A DNA stretch of 64,000 bases from JANYCO01 sp035535995 (GTDB taxonomy: Bacteria; Bacteroidota; Bacteroidia; Cytophagales; Cytophagaceae). Positions 1-8,252 of the stretch are shown one piece after another; the stretch's first letter is position 1, and the number at the start of each line of letters is the position of its first letter. Position numbers and translations under genes: made by a program. Where the stretch lies: NCBI GenBank assembly GCA_035535995.1, contig DATLOZ010000013.1, positions 111,073 to 175,072 of the forward strand, read 5' to 3'. The notes under the pieces are model-generated. The model saw only the letters and a program-made list of their open reading frames with translations, ran no database searches and was not told where the DNA came from.

Positions 1-939
1 GTTGATCTTATAATTGATCTTAGCATTCAGATCGTAAAAATAAAGCTTCGCATTTTTAGTAGATTTTTTCTGGTCAGCGCTAAGAATATTTAACTGATTG
101 GCAAGTTTTACAAACATATCTGCATACGTTCTTCTGCCGGAAACGATGAATGAACATTTGTCCTTCACAATTGGCCCCTGCACGGTAAGCCTGCTCGAGA
201 TAAGCCCGATACCGCCGGAGGCCGCAAGTTTCTTGGCATTCCCGTCTTTGGTACGGATATCAAGCAGGGAAGAAAGTCTACCTCCGTATTGCGCCGGGAT
301 TCCGCCTTTGTAGATCTCGGCAGATTTTAACGCGTCTGAATTAAAGATGGAGAAAATACCAAACAAGTGGGACGGATTGTACACAGGCGCTTCGTCCATC
401 AGGATAAGGTTTTGATCGGCGCTACCACCGCGGACGTACAGACCGGTGTTTCCTTCTCCGGCCACGCTGATACCAGGCATCATTTGAATATTCTTGATAA
501 TATCAATCTCTCCAAAGAGCGCAGGAAGTTTTTTGATCTGTTTCACATCTATCTGGATATTACTCATCTTCGTATCCTGCACGTTCTTGTCGGCCCGTTC
601 GCCGGTGACGACGATCTCTTCGGTGGAAACTACTTCTTCCGACATATCAATATTGAGTGTCGTGTTGGAATTGAGGTTTACTACTTTCTCATATTTGTTG
701 TAGCCGAGCGTAGTGATTACCAGCGTGTATTTTCCTGCCGGTAGACTGATAGAGAAAAATCCATAGTCGTTGGTAGCTACGCCGTTTTTAATTTCCTTTA
801 CATAGATCGCCGCACCAATCATAGCCTCTCCGGTGGCCGAGTCTTTGATCGTACCGCTGAGCGTAAATTTTTGAGCGAAAGAAGGAAGGGTAAAACAACT
901 TAATAAGATCAGTAATAAAAATGCTTTCTTATTCATCAT
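1..939 (-). CDS. TonB-dependent outer-membrane receptor, N-terminal part (runs off the left edge)
   Basis: Reading the minus strand from the ATG ATG at 939 gives 313 open codons to the window edge. The product begins with a signal peptide ending SFAQ (about residues 1-22), followed by a carboxypeptidase-regulatory-like beta-sandwich (about 23-100) and then a TonB plug with the typical stretches GLYVRGGS, DEAPVYNP and GGRLSSLLDI. This order is that of SusC/RagA-like receptors, which import large substrates across the outer membrane with energy from TonB-ExbBD. The barrel and the C-terminus lie outside the window, so the substrate cannot be inferred. Two -7-like boxes (TATATTTG and TATCTTTG on the minus strand) lie 70-85 bases upstream of the start. 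Confidence 0.9.
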   Translation of the reverse strand, partial: MMNKKAFLLLILLSCFTLPSFAQKFTLSGTIKDSATGEAMIGAAIYVKEIKNGVATNDYGFFSISLPAGKYTLVITTLGYNKYEKVVNLNSNTTLNIDMSEEVVSTEEIVVTGERADKNVQDTKMSNIQIDVKQIKKLPALFGEIDIIKNIQMMPGISVAGEGNTGLYVRGGSADQNLILMDEAPVYNPSHLFGIFSIFNSDALKSAEIYKGGIPAQYGGRLSSLLDIRTKDGNAKKLAASGGIGLISSRLTVQGPIVKDKCSFIVSGRRTYADMFVKLANQLNILSADQKKSTKNAKLYFYDLNAKINYKIN

Positions 940-1007
940 TAGGTAAAGTTTGTTGTTATCAGGCTTTTCGAGTACAGTCGTTAAAAACAAATCGACCGAT
1001 GGCCTGG

Positions 1008-1023
1008 CAAATATACAAAGATA
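1008..1023 (-). promoter_or_regulatory. Candidate Bacteroidota -7 elements for the TonB receptor
   Basis: On the minus strand two adjacent octamers, TATCTTTG (1023-1016) and TATATTTG (1015-1008), fit the TAnnTTTG consensus known for Bacteroides and Flavobacterium promoters. No clear TTG -33 element is found at the usual distance, so only the -7 part is supported. Confidence 0.4.
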
Positions 1024-1160
1024 AAGTTTTGAATAATAATAATTGATAACTGTTTAAACAGAGGTAAGGCTGCTCAAAACTAATGAGGTAGACGTGTGGG
1101 GAAGGAAAATATTGTTTGGTAGAAGGATTAAATTTTGATAAAGCGTTATTTTATGCGAAT

Positions 1161-1233
1161 AGGGTCAGCAAGAACAACTGTAAGAGTACACTAAATTCTT
1201 CTCAATCCTCTTGCTGTTGCTCTTGCTGACCTG
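1161..1233. repeat. Palindromic repeat, family A (copy 1)
   Basis: An imperfect inverted repeat: the left arm starts GGGTCAGCAAGAACAAC and the right arm is CTCTTGCTGTTGCTCTTGCT followed by GACC. The same arm sequence occurs at 30151-30229 and 35937-35987, and a single arm at 23788-23813. It lies between the stop of the TPR-CHAT gene (1241) and the start of the TonB receptor, the only notable content of the 301-base gap 940-1240 apart from the -7 boxes. Confidence 0.75.
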
Positions 1234-1240
1234 GTGTCAT

Positions 1241-4006
1241 TTACTTCCCGATCAAAATAAACGGAGCCCAATAATAAGGATTGCTGTACTGTCCTTGAGC
1301 GATCATATTCAGTTTAGCCTGGCGGAGTGCCAGGGAGTAGTTATTGCTACTACTTGTTTGCTGTAATAATTGCGTATAAAAATCTACCATCAGCAGGGAA
1401 GTAGATTTGTCGCTTACGCTCCAAAGCGAAACGATCAAATTGCTGGCGCCTGCGTATAGCAATGCCCTGGTGAGGCCTATGATACCTTCTCCTTTTTGGA
1501 TCTTGCCCAATCCTGTCTGGCAGGCGGAGAGCGTAACGAGGTCGGCTTTTAATTTTAAATTATAAATTTCTCCCGAGTACAAATTACCATCTTCTTTTTT
1601 GGTGCTGTCTGGTGTAAGATAAATCTCTGAAAGCTCGGGCTTCTGCTCGTCTACAATACCGTGGGTAGCAAAGTGAAGATATTTATAATTATTCAACGCA
1701 TCGGATTTGATCACACTTTCATGTACAGCGCTGCCGGTATAACTTTTCACCGGAATGCCTTTCGAACTAAAAAGAGTACTGATCGTAGCCACCTCGTCCT
1801 TCGTGGAAGGTAGAGGGCTTAGTCCTTTTCCTTTAAAGCCTTTGAAGTCGATCGGCGCGCAGAGGAAGATGGCGTTGTTGGGTTGCGCTATTTTGGTTGC
1901 TGCCTGTTCGTATAGATTTGCAGAGTAGCTATAGGCGACGGCACATTTTTTTATCAGAAATGGATACGTTGTATAGTTTTCTTTCTTCGTATCTACGCGC
2001 GAAGAAAGAAAAGACTCAAAGGGAACAGTACCTAATTTTCCATCCGGGATCACGACCAGTTTATGGATAGAAGAATGAAGTGAAAAAGGCAGAAGCTGTT
2101 TGTACAATTGATACGCGATCATAGCGAAATCTTCTTTGGCTTCAAAGCGGATCGCGTTACGATAGCCTACCAGCAGCTTGTTCAACTGATCGTTTTCGGC
2201 CACATCATATACGTGGAATTTTTTCGCGGAGACATAAAACACATATACGCGTTTGTTTTCATCGGCAATAAAATAACTTACCAACGCTGTTTCTTTGTCC
2301 AATACTTTCTGGAGCGAAGCAATGCTGGTCGTTTTAACGTTATACTTCAGATCATAATATTCCGGAAATTGTTTTTCCATTTGTAGTATAAAATTTTCGT
2401 ATTCCCTGTTGAGCGCAAATAATTGATCGCGGAAATATTGTTCCTTGCCTGCATCTTCTTTAGCGGCCAGTTTTTGTTCGTAAAAAGAAATAGTAGCCTT
2501 GATGGATTTTTCTTTTTCCAAAAGCGAATCCGGAATGTTGGCGAAATGTTTGGCTTCCGCGTCGGATATGGCTTCCAGGAGTACGGCAGTTTTACTTTTT
2601 TCAGCAAAATAAAAAGCCTTTTCGTTGTAAAATTGTTTGTTTGCCGAACCGTCGCGCAGTGTGATGCATACACGGATCGCATTTTCGTATACTTCTGCTG
2701 CCAGTTTGCCTAAAGCGATCTTATCGTTTTTATTGGTCTGCACTTTTCTGATCTTTTCGATCAGGGTATCGCAGGAGTAGAAAGTATTTACTGCTAATCG
2801 AAGCTCAGCGGGTTTCAATGTTTTGGTAGTATAAAGTATTTCCAGGGTGCGGGCCTTCATCAGCAGAGAATGCAGGAGAATATTGGCGTTGTAATAGTTT
2901 TTGATGGGTGGGTTTTGCTTATAATTTGTTTCGTTGAAATCGGGAACGTTGGCACAGACCGCTTTTTGATAATTTTCTAAGGCGGTAGTGTATTTATTTT
3001 CAACCAGGTAAAGGTTTCCAATCTGGTTGTAGGTGCCTGCTATTTCAGGATGTTTTTCTCCATAATTTTCGCGGTAGATTTCCAGCGCTTTTTCTTGTAG
3101 TTCCAGTGCTTTCTCAGGCTCGCCGCGGTCGGCGTATACTTCGGCTACATTGCTGTACACAAAGGCTGTATTAGGGTGACGGCTTTTGTGCATTGCTTCC
3201 CATACATTGAGTACCTTTTGAAAATTGGCAAGCGCTTCGTTGTATTTTTTCTGCTTGCGCTGGATGACGGCAATATTATTATAAGCAATGGCTACGTTCG
3301 GATGTTCCTGCCCGTAGGCTTTTTCATAGATCTGCAATGATTTGGTATAATATTCTTGTGCTTTTTCCGGATTCTCTGAAGCGTATATCAATCCAAGATT
3401 GTTATACGCTGCTGCTACTTCAGGATGATCTTCTCCGTATAGTTCCAGCCGGAGGCTGAGTGATTTTTGCAGGTGTTCCAGTGCAAGCTCGTTGTTGCCC
3501 GCGTTCCAGTAGGCAAGTCCAAGATTATTATAGCAAGAAGCGAGCGCTGGAATGTCCTGCATTTTTTGAGAAGAAAAAATGGTGATCGCTTTTTTGAAGT
3601 TGTCGATCGCTTCGTCGTTTCGGCCTTTGTTGAGGTGTACATATCCCAGTTCGTTGAACAGGATTGCTTCCGATTCAGTACCGGCAAGTTTTTTCTCTGT
3701 GATGATCAGCAGATCATGGTTGAGCAACAAAGAAGCGTCTTCATACTTGCCTTGACGGGCAAGCAAAGCAGCGATCCTGGCCCGGCTGGTAAAATAATAT
3801 TTCCATAAGGAATATTTTTTATAAACGGTTCCCGCTCTTGTAAAACCATCGATTGCTTCCGTGTAGGAGGCAGCTTTAAACAAAGAGTCTGCCTGGCGAA
3901 AAACAGCGCCGGCTTGGGTAGTATCTTTTCTAAGCTGCGCAAACCCTGTGAACGGAAGCAGCAACAGCAGTAAGAAAATTAAAAACTGGGGGGGTGTTTT
4001 TTTCAT
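1241..4006 (-). CDS. Exported TPR-CHAT protein (caspase-like protease fold)
   Basis: 921 residues. A signal peptide (about 1-24, ending GFAQ) is followed by roughly seven to eight tetratricopeptide repeats (about 45-345; recurrent motifs such as YNNLGLIY and HPNVAIAYNNIA), a long helical linker, and a C-terminal CHAT domain (about 640-921). The caspase-type dyad is present: His of HFATHG near residue 782 and Cys of LSACQTG near residue 829. CHAT proteins are clan CD peptidase relatives; several CHAT-TPR proteins are proteases activated by partner proteins. What is inferred here is an envelope location because of the signal peptide. Only five bases separate it from the upstream barrel gene, suggesting co-transcription with 4012-4992 and 5086-5913. 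The substrate is unknown. Confidence 0.85.
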   Translation of the reverse strand: MKKTPPQFLIFLLLLLLPFTGFAQLRKDTTQAGAVFRQADSLFKAASYTEAIDGFTRAGTVYKKYSLWKYYFTSRARIAALLARQGKYEDASLLLNHDLLIITEKKLAGTESEAILFNELGYVHLNKGRNDEAIDNFKKAITIFSSQKMQDIPALASCYNNLGLAYWNAGNNELALEHLQKSLSLRLELYGEDHPEVAAAYNNLGLIYASENPEKAQEYYTKSLQIYEKAYGQEHPNVAIAYNNIAVIQRKQKKYNEALANFQKVLNVWEAMHKSRHPNTAFVYSNVAEVYADRGEPEKALELQEKALEIYRENYGEKHPEIAGTYNQIGNLYLVENKYTTALENYQKAVCANVPDFNETNYKQNPPIKNYYNANILLHSLLMKARTLEILYTTKTLKPAELRLAVNTFYSCDTLIEKIRKVQTNKNDKIALGKLAAEVYENAIRVCITLRDGSANKQFYNEKAFYFAEKSKTAVLLEAISDAEAKHFANIPDSLLEKEKSIKATISFYEQKLAAKEDAGKEQYFRDQLFALNREYENFILQMEKQFPEYYDLKYNVKTTSIASLQKVLDKETALVSYFIADENKRVYVFYVSAKKFHVYDVAENDQLNKLLVGYRNAIRFEAKEDFAMIAYQLYKQLLPFSLHSSIHKLVVIPDGKLGTVPFESFLSSRVDTKKENYTTYPFLIKKCAVAYSYSANLYEQAATKIAQPNNAIFLCAPIDFKGFKGKGLSPLPSTKDEVATISTLFSSKGIPVKSYTGSAVHESVIKSDALNNYKYLHFATHGIVDEQKPELSEIYLTPDSTKKEDGNLYSGEIYNLKLKADLVTLSACQTGLGKIQKGEGIIGLTRALLYAGASNLIVSLWSVSDKSTSLLMVDFYTQLLQQTSSSNNYSLALRQAKLNMIAQGQYSNPYYWAPFILIGK

Positions 4007-4011
4007 ACGAG

Positions 4012-4992
4012 TTAAAATCTGAATTCGTATCCAATAGTATTGACAAACTCTCTGGAAAGTCCATCGAGCGAAAGCTCATGTAGTTCAGGGCGGCGATAGC
4101 GTTGGGAAAGCCTATAGCCAAACATGATCTTTATACCTGATCGTACCGAAAAATTATAGCCAAAGCCTGCAATTCCACTTAGCGCAAGGCCAGTTGTACC
4201 GGGCTGTTTTACTCTCTTGCCGGTTTTGTCGGTATACTCATCTTCCGTGAGCCGGTATATTCCGAGCAATCCGAGTTGTGCGTTTAGTCTTGCAAGCCTG
4301 AAGTTGCGCTCTACACGGAGCATGACATCGTTTCCTCTTTTTAAATTTTTACATAAGGGATAAACCAATGCAATCGAAGAATCGGCTGATCCGCTTTTTC
4401 TCCATGGGCCCCAAAGGAATTGATTGCCATTGGAGTTCAGGGGCATCTGGTAACCTGTAGCGATTAACCAACGTTTGGTAAGAAAAGAAAGTCCGGCAAT
4501 GAAATCGTAGGTGCCGAGACTTGTCTGGTAATAGTTGGGAAGCGGAAGTTCATGTCCGTTTCTGCTTGTACTTTTATCGCCCGGATTGGTCGGGAGTTTG
4601 GTGCCGAGTGTAAAATTGAGTTGGTATTTTTCTTTTGCAATAAGATTGCGCGTAGCGCTGAGAGAAATATCGCCCAGTCCGCTGGTGTTGGCAAGTCTTC
4701 CGTAGATTCGCATATATGGCACTTTTATCTGCACCGTATATTTGGAAGATAGCCCAATATTGATGTCGGAAGTATATGCTGTGATCACATCGCCAATGGA
4801 ATTGACGCCGATGTACTGGCTGACTTCGATGGAGCGCAACTTGAGATTGATCTTGCGGCTAAATGGTTGGTTAGGTTTCATTGCACCCATTGTACAAAAA
4901 CCGGCATCGCTACAACCTTGCGCGAATAAGGGAGACAAGGGCAAGAGAAAGAAGAATAGTAAGAGGAAGAAACCTGGTAGTTGTTTATTCAT
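4012..4992 (-). CDS. Predicted outer-membrane beta-barrel protein, function unknown
   Basis: 326 residues with a strongly hydrophobic N-terminal signal ending PLFAQ (about 1-25), then alternating amphipathic strands and a C-terminus ending in Phe (YEFRF), the usual signature for barrel insertion. Repeated short hairpins with Tyr/Arg girdles (for example GYRLSQRYRR near the end) support a 10-14 strand barrel. It resembles the loose transporter/outer-membrane protein group but no named family can be assigned by eye. It is the middle gene of the three-gene set that ends in the TPR-CHAT gene (5 bases downstream). Confidence 0.65.
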   Translation of the reverse strand: MNKQLPGFFLLLFFFLLPLSPLFAQGCSDAGFCTMGAMKPNQPFSRKINLKLRSIEVSQYIGVNSIGDVITAYTSDINIGLSSKYTVQIKVPYMRIYGRLANTSGLGDISLSATRNLIAKEKYQLNFTLGTKLPTNPGDKSTSRNGHELPLPNYYQTSLGTYDFIAGLSFLTKRWLIATGYQMPLNSNGNQFLWGPWRKSGSADSSIALVYPLCKNLKRGNDVMLRVERNFRLARLNAQLGLLGIYRLTEDEYTDKTGKRVKQPGTTGLALSGIAGFGYNFSVRSGIKIMFGYRLSQRYRRPELHELSLDGLSREFVNTIGYEFRF

Positions 4993-5026
4993 CAGTGTAC
5001 TATGGTTTATATGGTTAAATAAACGA

Positions 5027-5074
5027 CGTCATTGCGAGGAATGACACCGTAGGTGGAATGACGAAGCAATGACG
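5027..5074. repeat. Short palindrome (CGTCATTGC ... GCAATGACG)
   Basis: Nine-base perfect arms at 5027-5035 and 5066-5074 enclose GAGGAATGAC-type sequence. It occupies the gap between the stop of 5086-5913 and the start of 4012-4992. It resembles CGTCATTGCGAGG elements that I recall from many bacterial genomes; that resemblance is from memory. Confidence 0.6.
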
Positions 5075-5085
5075 GTGGATTTTCT

Positions 5086-5913
5086 TTAATCCCGTTTATA
5101 CACTTCCACCGAATTATTCCGAAATAAATAAAGTCTCGACTTTGTATAAAGCACGAAAGCAAAATTTCCTATAGAGGGTAATGGCTCTGTGCGTTCGGTA
5201 TAAGTGTATATATTAATGAAGCGAATATTATCGCCTTCCTGAAAATAAATTTCGTCGTTGTAAAAACCAATAGAGGGAAGTCCTTTGATGGGAATTTTTG
5301 TTTTGTAAAGTCCCAAATTGTCAAATATTAAAATACCGGAATTTTTATCGTTGATAAAAAGGAGGTTTTGATATTCTCTCATATAATTCATATCATACAA
5401 AGTAGGATCGAGCAGTAGGTCGAGAGGTGTGTAGAGATCTACTTTGTTAAACGTCATGTTATATTTTTTCAGGCTGAAATCTTGTTCGTCTACGATCCAC
5501 ATATTGTTGTCGTAGGAAAAAGTAGCCAGTCTTGCGAAGCCGATTGCATTTCCGTCGAGCGGCATATTCGGTGCGGGTGCGAGGAAACGATCGAGCAGTA
5601 CGTATTCCTGGAAGGAGCGGTAGAACACAAAGATGTTTACATTTCGCCAGGCTTCCAGCAAAGTGATGTCTGCTTTTTTAGGAGTAGAAAAAGTGACCTG
5701 TAAAACGCCAAGGGAATCGTACTTGAAAATATTTCCTTCTTCGTCGGCAATATAAAACATTCCATACCGGTCGATCGACACGGTTTCTACTGGAGAAGAA
5801 AGAGGAACCGTTTTGATTTTTTGCCAACCTGCATTGTTGTTTTGCGCAGAGAGCGACAAAGAACAGCATAGTAATATAACAAGGCAGTATGGTATTTTAA
5901 TATTCACAGGCAC
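5086..5913 (-). CDS. Exported propeller-like protein, function unknown
   Basis: 275 residues. The signal peptide (about 1-23, ending LSAQ) precedes a series of blade-like units: DRYGMFYIADEEGNIFKY, DNNMWIVDEQDFSLKKY, NLLFINDKNSGILIFDN and NDEIYFQEGDNIRFINI. Each has the strand-turn-strand rhythm of NHL or six-bladed propellers, with phrases about reading a state and passing it on to a 'label'. I recognise the fold type but no specific family. It is the first gene of the operon that continues with an outer-membrane barrel and a TPR-CHAT protein, so a shared role in the envelope is inferred. Confidence 0.6.
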   Translation of the reverse strand: MPVNIKIPYCLVILLCCSLSLSAQNNNAGWQKIKTVPLSSPVETVSIDRYGMFYIADEEGNIFKYDSLGVLQVTFSTPKKADITLLEAWRNVNIFVFYRSFQEYVLLDRFLAPAPNMPLDGNAIGFARLATFSYDNNMWIVDEQDFSLKKYNMTFNKVDLYTPLDLLLDPTLYDMNYMREYQNLLFINDKNSGILIFDNLGLYKTKIPIKGLPSIGFYNDEIYFQEGDNIRFINIYTYTERTEPLPSIGNFAFVLYTKSRLYLFRNNSVEVYKRD

Positions 5914-5933
5914 AAGTTGTGGGTGATTTAATT

Positions 5934-5966
5934 CAAATATAAGATAATCAGTATAATTAATATCAA
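5934..5966 (-). promoter_or_regulatory. Candidate promoter for the propeller/barrel/CHAT operon
   Basis: Minus strand: TTG at 5966-5964 and TATATTTG at 5941-5934, separated by 22 bases. This fits the TTG-N17-23-TAnnTTTG promoter known for Bacteroidota. Transcription would begin about 12-15 bases before the start codon at 5913. Confidence 0.55.
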
Positions 5967-6018
5967 TTATTGCACCAGTTTACAACTAAAAAGTTATGAT
6001 TTATTAGGTATTAAATTT

Positions 6019-6026
6019 TATTTTTG
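6019..6026 (+). promoter_or_regulatory. Candidate -7 box for the 7TM-DISM sensor gene
   Basis: TATTTTTG matches TAnnTTTG. It lies 59 bases before the GTG start at 6085. No good -33 TTG is seen at the expected spacing. Confidence 0.35.
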
Positions 6027-6084
6027 AAACATTAGTAAATCGAATAAGGTATAATAATAAAATAACGTAATAAGGAGAAAACTA

Positions 6085-7941
6085 GTGCGAAAGCTTCTCT
6101 ATATAGTATTCATCATCCTAGTACCGTTTTGTGCCACTCAGGCCAGTGATATTATACGTTTGGACGACTCCGAGGAAAGTTATACGCTTTTAGGGAGCGA
6201 TATCGATATATTTGAAGATACTTCCAGGACTTATACATTGGCGCAGGTGAGCGCTCCTTCCTTTTCATTGTTTAAGGTGAATAGGGAAAAATATGCCTTT
6301 AACAGAAATCCTGAGGCGGCTTATTGGATCCGTTTTTCTGTAAAAAATAATTGCCGCTTTGATAAAAATTTTATGATGGAGACTTATTCTCCTCATACCA
6401 ATCTCATCCAGTTTTTTGTTCCAGATCCCAAAGGCGGTTATCGGATGAAAGAAGCGGGAGAAAATTTCACCTTCGATCAGCGCGAGCATATCAATAAAAA
6501 TATTGTATTCGATCTTCCTGTGAGCGATTCTACGAAAGTGCTTACGTATTATGTGCGTATCGTTTCCAAAAACTACAGCGGCTTCGATTTCCGGATCAAG
6601 TCGGTAAATTATTTTATGTATTACTCTACCAATGAGTATTACTTCCTCGGACTTTATTACGGGATCTTATTGATCATGGCAGTCTACAACCTGTTGATCT
6701 ATATTTCCGTGAGGGAAAATGTTTACCTCTTCTACGTCTTCTATGTAGTTACAGGAATTCTAAATACTATGACCGACGATGGGTTGGGTTTCCAATACAT
6801 CTGGGCAGAATATCCGCAGTGGATCCGCTTTATAGGAATTTACCTCGCACCTTCCTTGCTCATGATCACATTTGTGATGTATACGATCGTGTTCCTGGAG
6901 TTGAATATGAATTTTCCTAAACTGCGAAATCTATTGCTGGCTGCCACAGGCGTTTATTTTTTCTATTACCTGCTCGTGATCCTGATCGCGCCTGATTTTA
7001 TTCATTTCAAAATTGTATACATCATTCCTTTCCTGCTTTGCTATGCCGTAGCAATCTATACTTTCCGCAAAGGATACAAGCCTGCGCGGTTCTTCATCGT
7101 AGCGTATACCTTTGTATTGATTAGCATCATCATCATCCAGCTGCGCGCGATGCAGATGATCCCTGGGAATTTGTTTACCGTGTATAGTCTCAACTACGGA
7201 CTGGTTTTCGAGATCGTAATTCTTTCCTTTGCACTTGCCGATAGAATAAGGATCATCAAGCGCGCCAATGAAGAAGCGCAAAAAGAGATCATCGAACGAC
7301 TGGAAGAAAATAAAGCTTTACAGGAAAAAGTAAACCGTGAGCTCGAACACAAAGTAGCGGAGCGTACGCAAGAACTGAAATCCAAAAACGGCGAGCTCGA
7401 AGAAGCCAACAGCAAACTAAAAGTGCTGAATGAAAAAGTAAACGAGATGAATGCCAAACTCGATTACGATAACTGGCATCTTAAAAAAGATTTGAAAGAA
7501 GACCTCAAGGCAAGGATCATCGATTCGGAGGTGCCGTATGAGCAGTTCAATAATGTATTCCCGGATGAGGCTACTTGTTTCCGTTATTTGGAGGAATTAA
7601 AATGGGGGAAAGGATATAAATGTCGCAAATGCGGAAATCCCAAGTATACCAAGGGCTCCAAGCTGTTTACAAGGAAATGCACCAAGTGTGGGAATGTGGA
7701 ATCCGTAACAGCCTACACACTTTTCCACGGCGTACGTTTCCCGATCAACAAAGCATTCTACATGACCTACATCGTCCACCGCCGCGGAAATAAGATCACA
7801 CTCGATGAGCTTTCTGAATTGCTGGATCTCCGCCGCAATACTTGCTGGAGCTTCAAGAAAAAAGTGATGGAGAATATCGACAGCTATAAGAAAAAATCTA
7901 AAGACGGGCATTTGGATACATGGGAAGAGATCATTCTGTAA
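6085..7941 (+). CDS. 7TM-DISM membrane sensor fused to an IS1595-type transposase zinc ribbon
   Basis: 618 residues, GTG start preceded by a good AAGGAG at 6072-6077 (unusually clear for this genome). Order: signal peptide (1-22); 7TMR-DISM extracellular beta domain (about 25-190); seven membrane helices (about 192-400, from FLGLYYGILLIMAVYNLL to VFEIVILSFAL); coiled coil (about 405-475); and a cytoplasmic domain (about 480-600) with two CxxC knuckles (KCRKCGN and RKCTKCGN), then SVTAYTLFHGVRFPINKAF and a helix-turn-helix-like tail. That last part matches the N-terminal zinc ribbon of IS1595-family transposases; no DDE catalytic domain follows. DISM proteins normally end in kinase, cyclase or LytTR outputs. 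A membrane-tethered DNA-binding output is inferred. Confidence 0.85.
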   Translation: MRKLLYIVFIILVPFCATQASDIIRLDDSEESYTLLGSDIDIFEDTSRTYTLAQVSAPSFSLFKVNREKYAFNRNPEAAYWIRFSVKNNCRFDKNFMMETYSPHTNLIQFFVPDPKGGYRMKEAGENFTFDQREHINKNIVFDLPVSDSTKVLTYYVRIVSKNYSGFDFRIKSVNYFMYYSTNEYYFLGLYYGILLIMAVYNLLIYISVRENVYLFYVFYVVTGILNTMTDDGLGFQYIWAEYPQWIRFIGIYLAPSLLMITFVMYTIVFLELNMNFPKLRNLLLAATGVYFFYYLLVILIAPDFIHFKIVYIIPFLLCYAVAIYTFRKGYKPARFFIVAYTFVLISIIIIQLRAMQMIPGNLFTVYSLNYGLVFEIVILSFALADRIRIIKRANEEAQKEIIERLEENKALQEKVNRELEHKVAERTQELKSKNGELEEANSKLKVLNEKVNEMNAKLDYDNWHLKKDLKEDLKARIIDSEVPYEQFNNVFPDEATCFRYLEELKWGKGYKCRKCGNPKYTKGSKLFTRKCTKCGNVESVTAYTLFHGVRFPINKAFYMTYIVHRRGNKITLDELSELLDLRRNTCWSFKKKVMENIDSYKKKSKDGHLDTWEEIIL

Positions 7942-7997
7942 AAAATGTCTGAATCTTAATTTTTGGAATTACCCTCTTAATTATTAATACTTATTTG

Positions 7998-8034
7998 AGA
8001 TACCAGATGCCGGATGCCAGATACCGGATAAATG
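7998..8034. repeat. Repeat family B (copy 1), one arm of an inverted pair
   Basis: Contains ATACCAGATGCCGGATGCCA and then GATACCGGATA. The arm at 8098-8127 is its inverted counterpart. Further copies lie at 13014-13050 and 60207-60240. The 303-base gap 7942-8244 is filled by family B, a separate hairpin and a family C copy; no gene is seen there. Confidence 0.75.
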
Positions 8035-8097
8035 CGAAAGTAATTTAATGACATTGTTTTTTAGCTTATTTGTAAAACAGAGTTGTTTTTATCTAAA

Positions 8098-8135
8098 CTA
8101 TCTGGTATCCGGTATCTTGCATCCGGGGACTCTGC
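8098..8135. repeat. Repeat family B (copy 2), inverted, joined to a family D fragment
   Basis: CTATCTGGTATCCGGTATCT followed by TGCATCCGG is the reverse complement of copy 1 with few changes. It runs directly into GGGGACTCTGCGCGGAC, which matches the end of family D (see 24279-24341), so two repeat types are abutted. Confidence 0.7.
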
Positions 8136-8163
8136 GCGGACGGAAGCGGACGAGTTATAACGA

Positions 8164-8190
8164 ATGTTGCTGGCGGGGACGCCAGCAACA
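8164..8190. repeat. Short perfect hairpin
   Basis: TGTTGCTGGC and GCCAGCAACA form a ten-base-pair stem with a short loop. It lies between family B and the family C copy, downstream of both flanking genes, but has no T-run, so it is not called a terminator. Confidence 0.6.
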
Positions 8191-8204
8191 GAGCAAATCT
8201 TCAA

Positions 8205-8252
8205 ATCAAAATCAAGTAAATCTTCTAATCCCGTAAATCAAGGTTCAGACAA
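8205..8252. repeat. Repeat family C copy at the 3' end of the cyclo-ligase gene
   Basis: Sequence AAATCAAAATCAAGTAAATC, then TTCTAATCCCG and AAATCAAGGTTCAGACAA. It matches 18058-18115 (same orientation) and 17521-17577 (opposite). The minus-strand end TTGTCTGA contains the stop codon (8247-8245) of the neighbouring gene, so the repeat boundary falls inside the reading frame. Confidence 0.8.

Noticed and set aside
7480..7941. A separate IS1595 insertion at the end of the sensor gene
   Set aside because: No terminal inverted repeats, target duplication or DDE domain; the zinc ribbon is in frame with the coiled coil and the gene ends soon after.
8048..8236. 62-codon open frame downstream of the sensor gene
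   Set aside because: It runs through repeat families B, D and C and has no protein-like composition.
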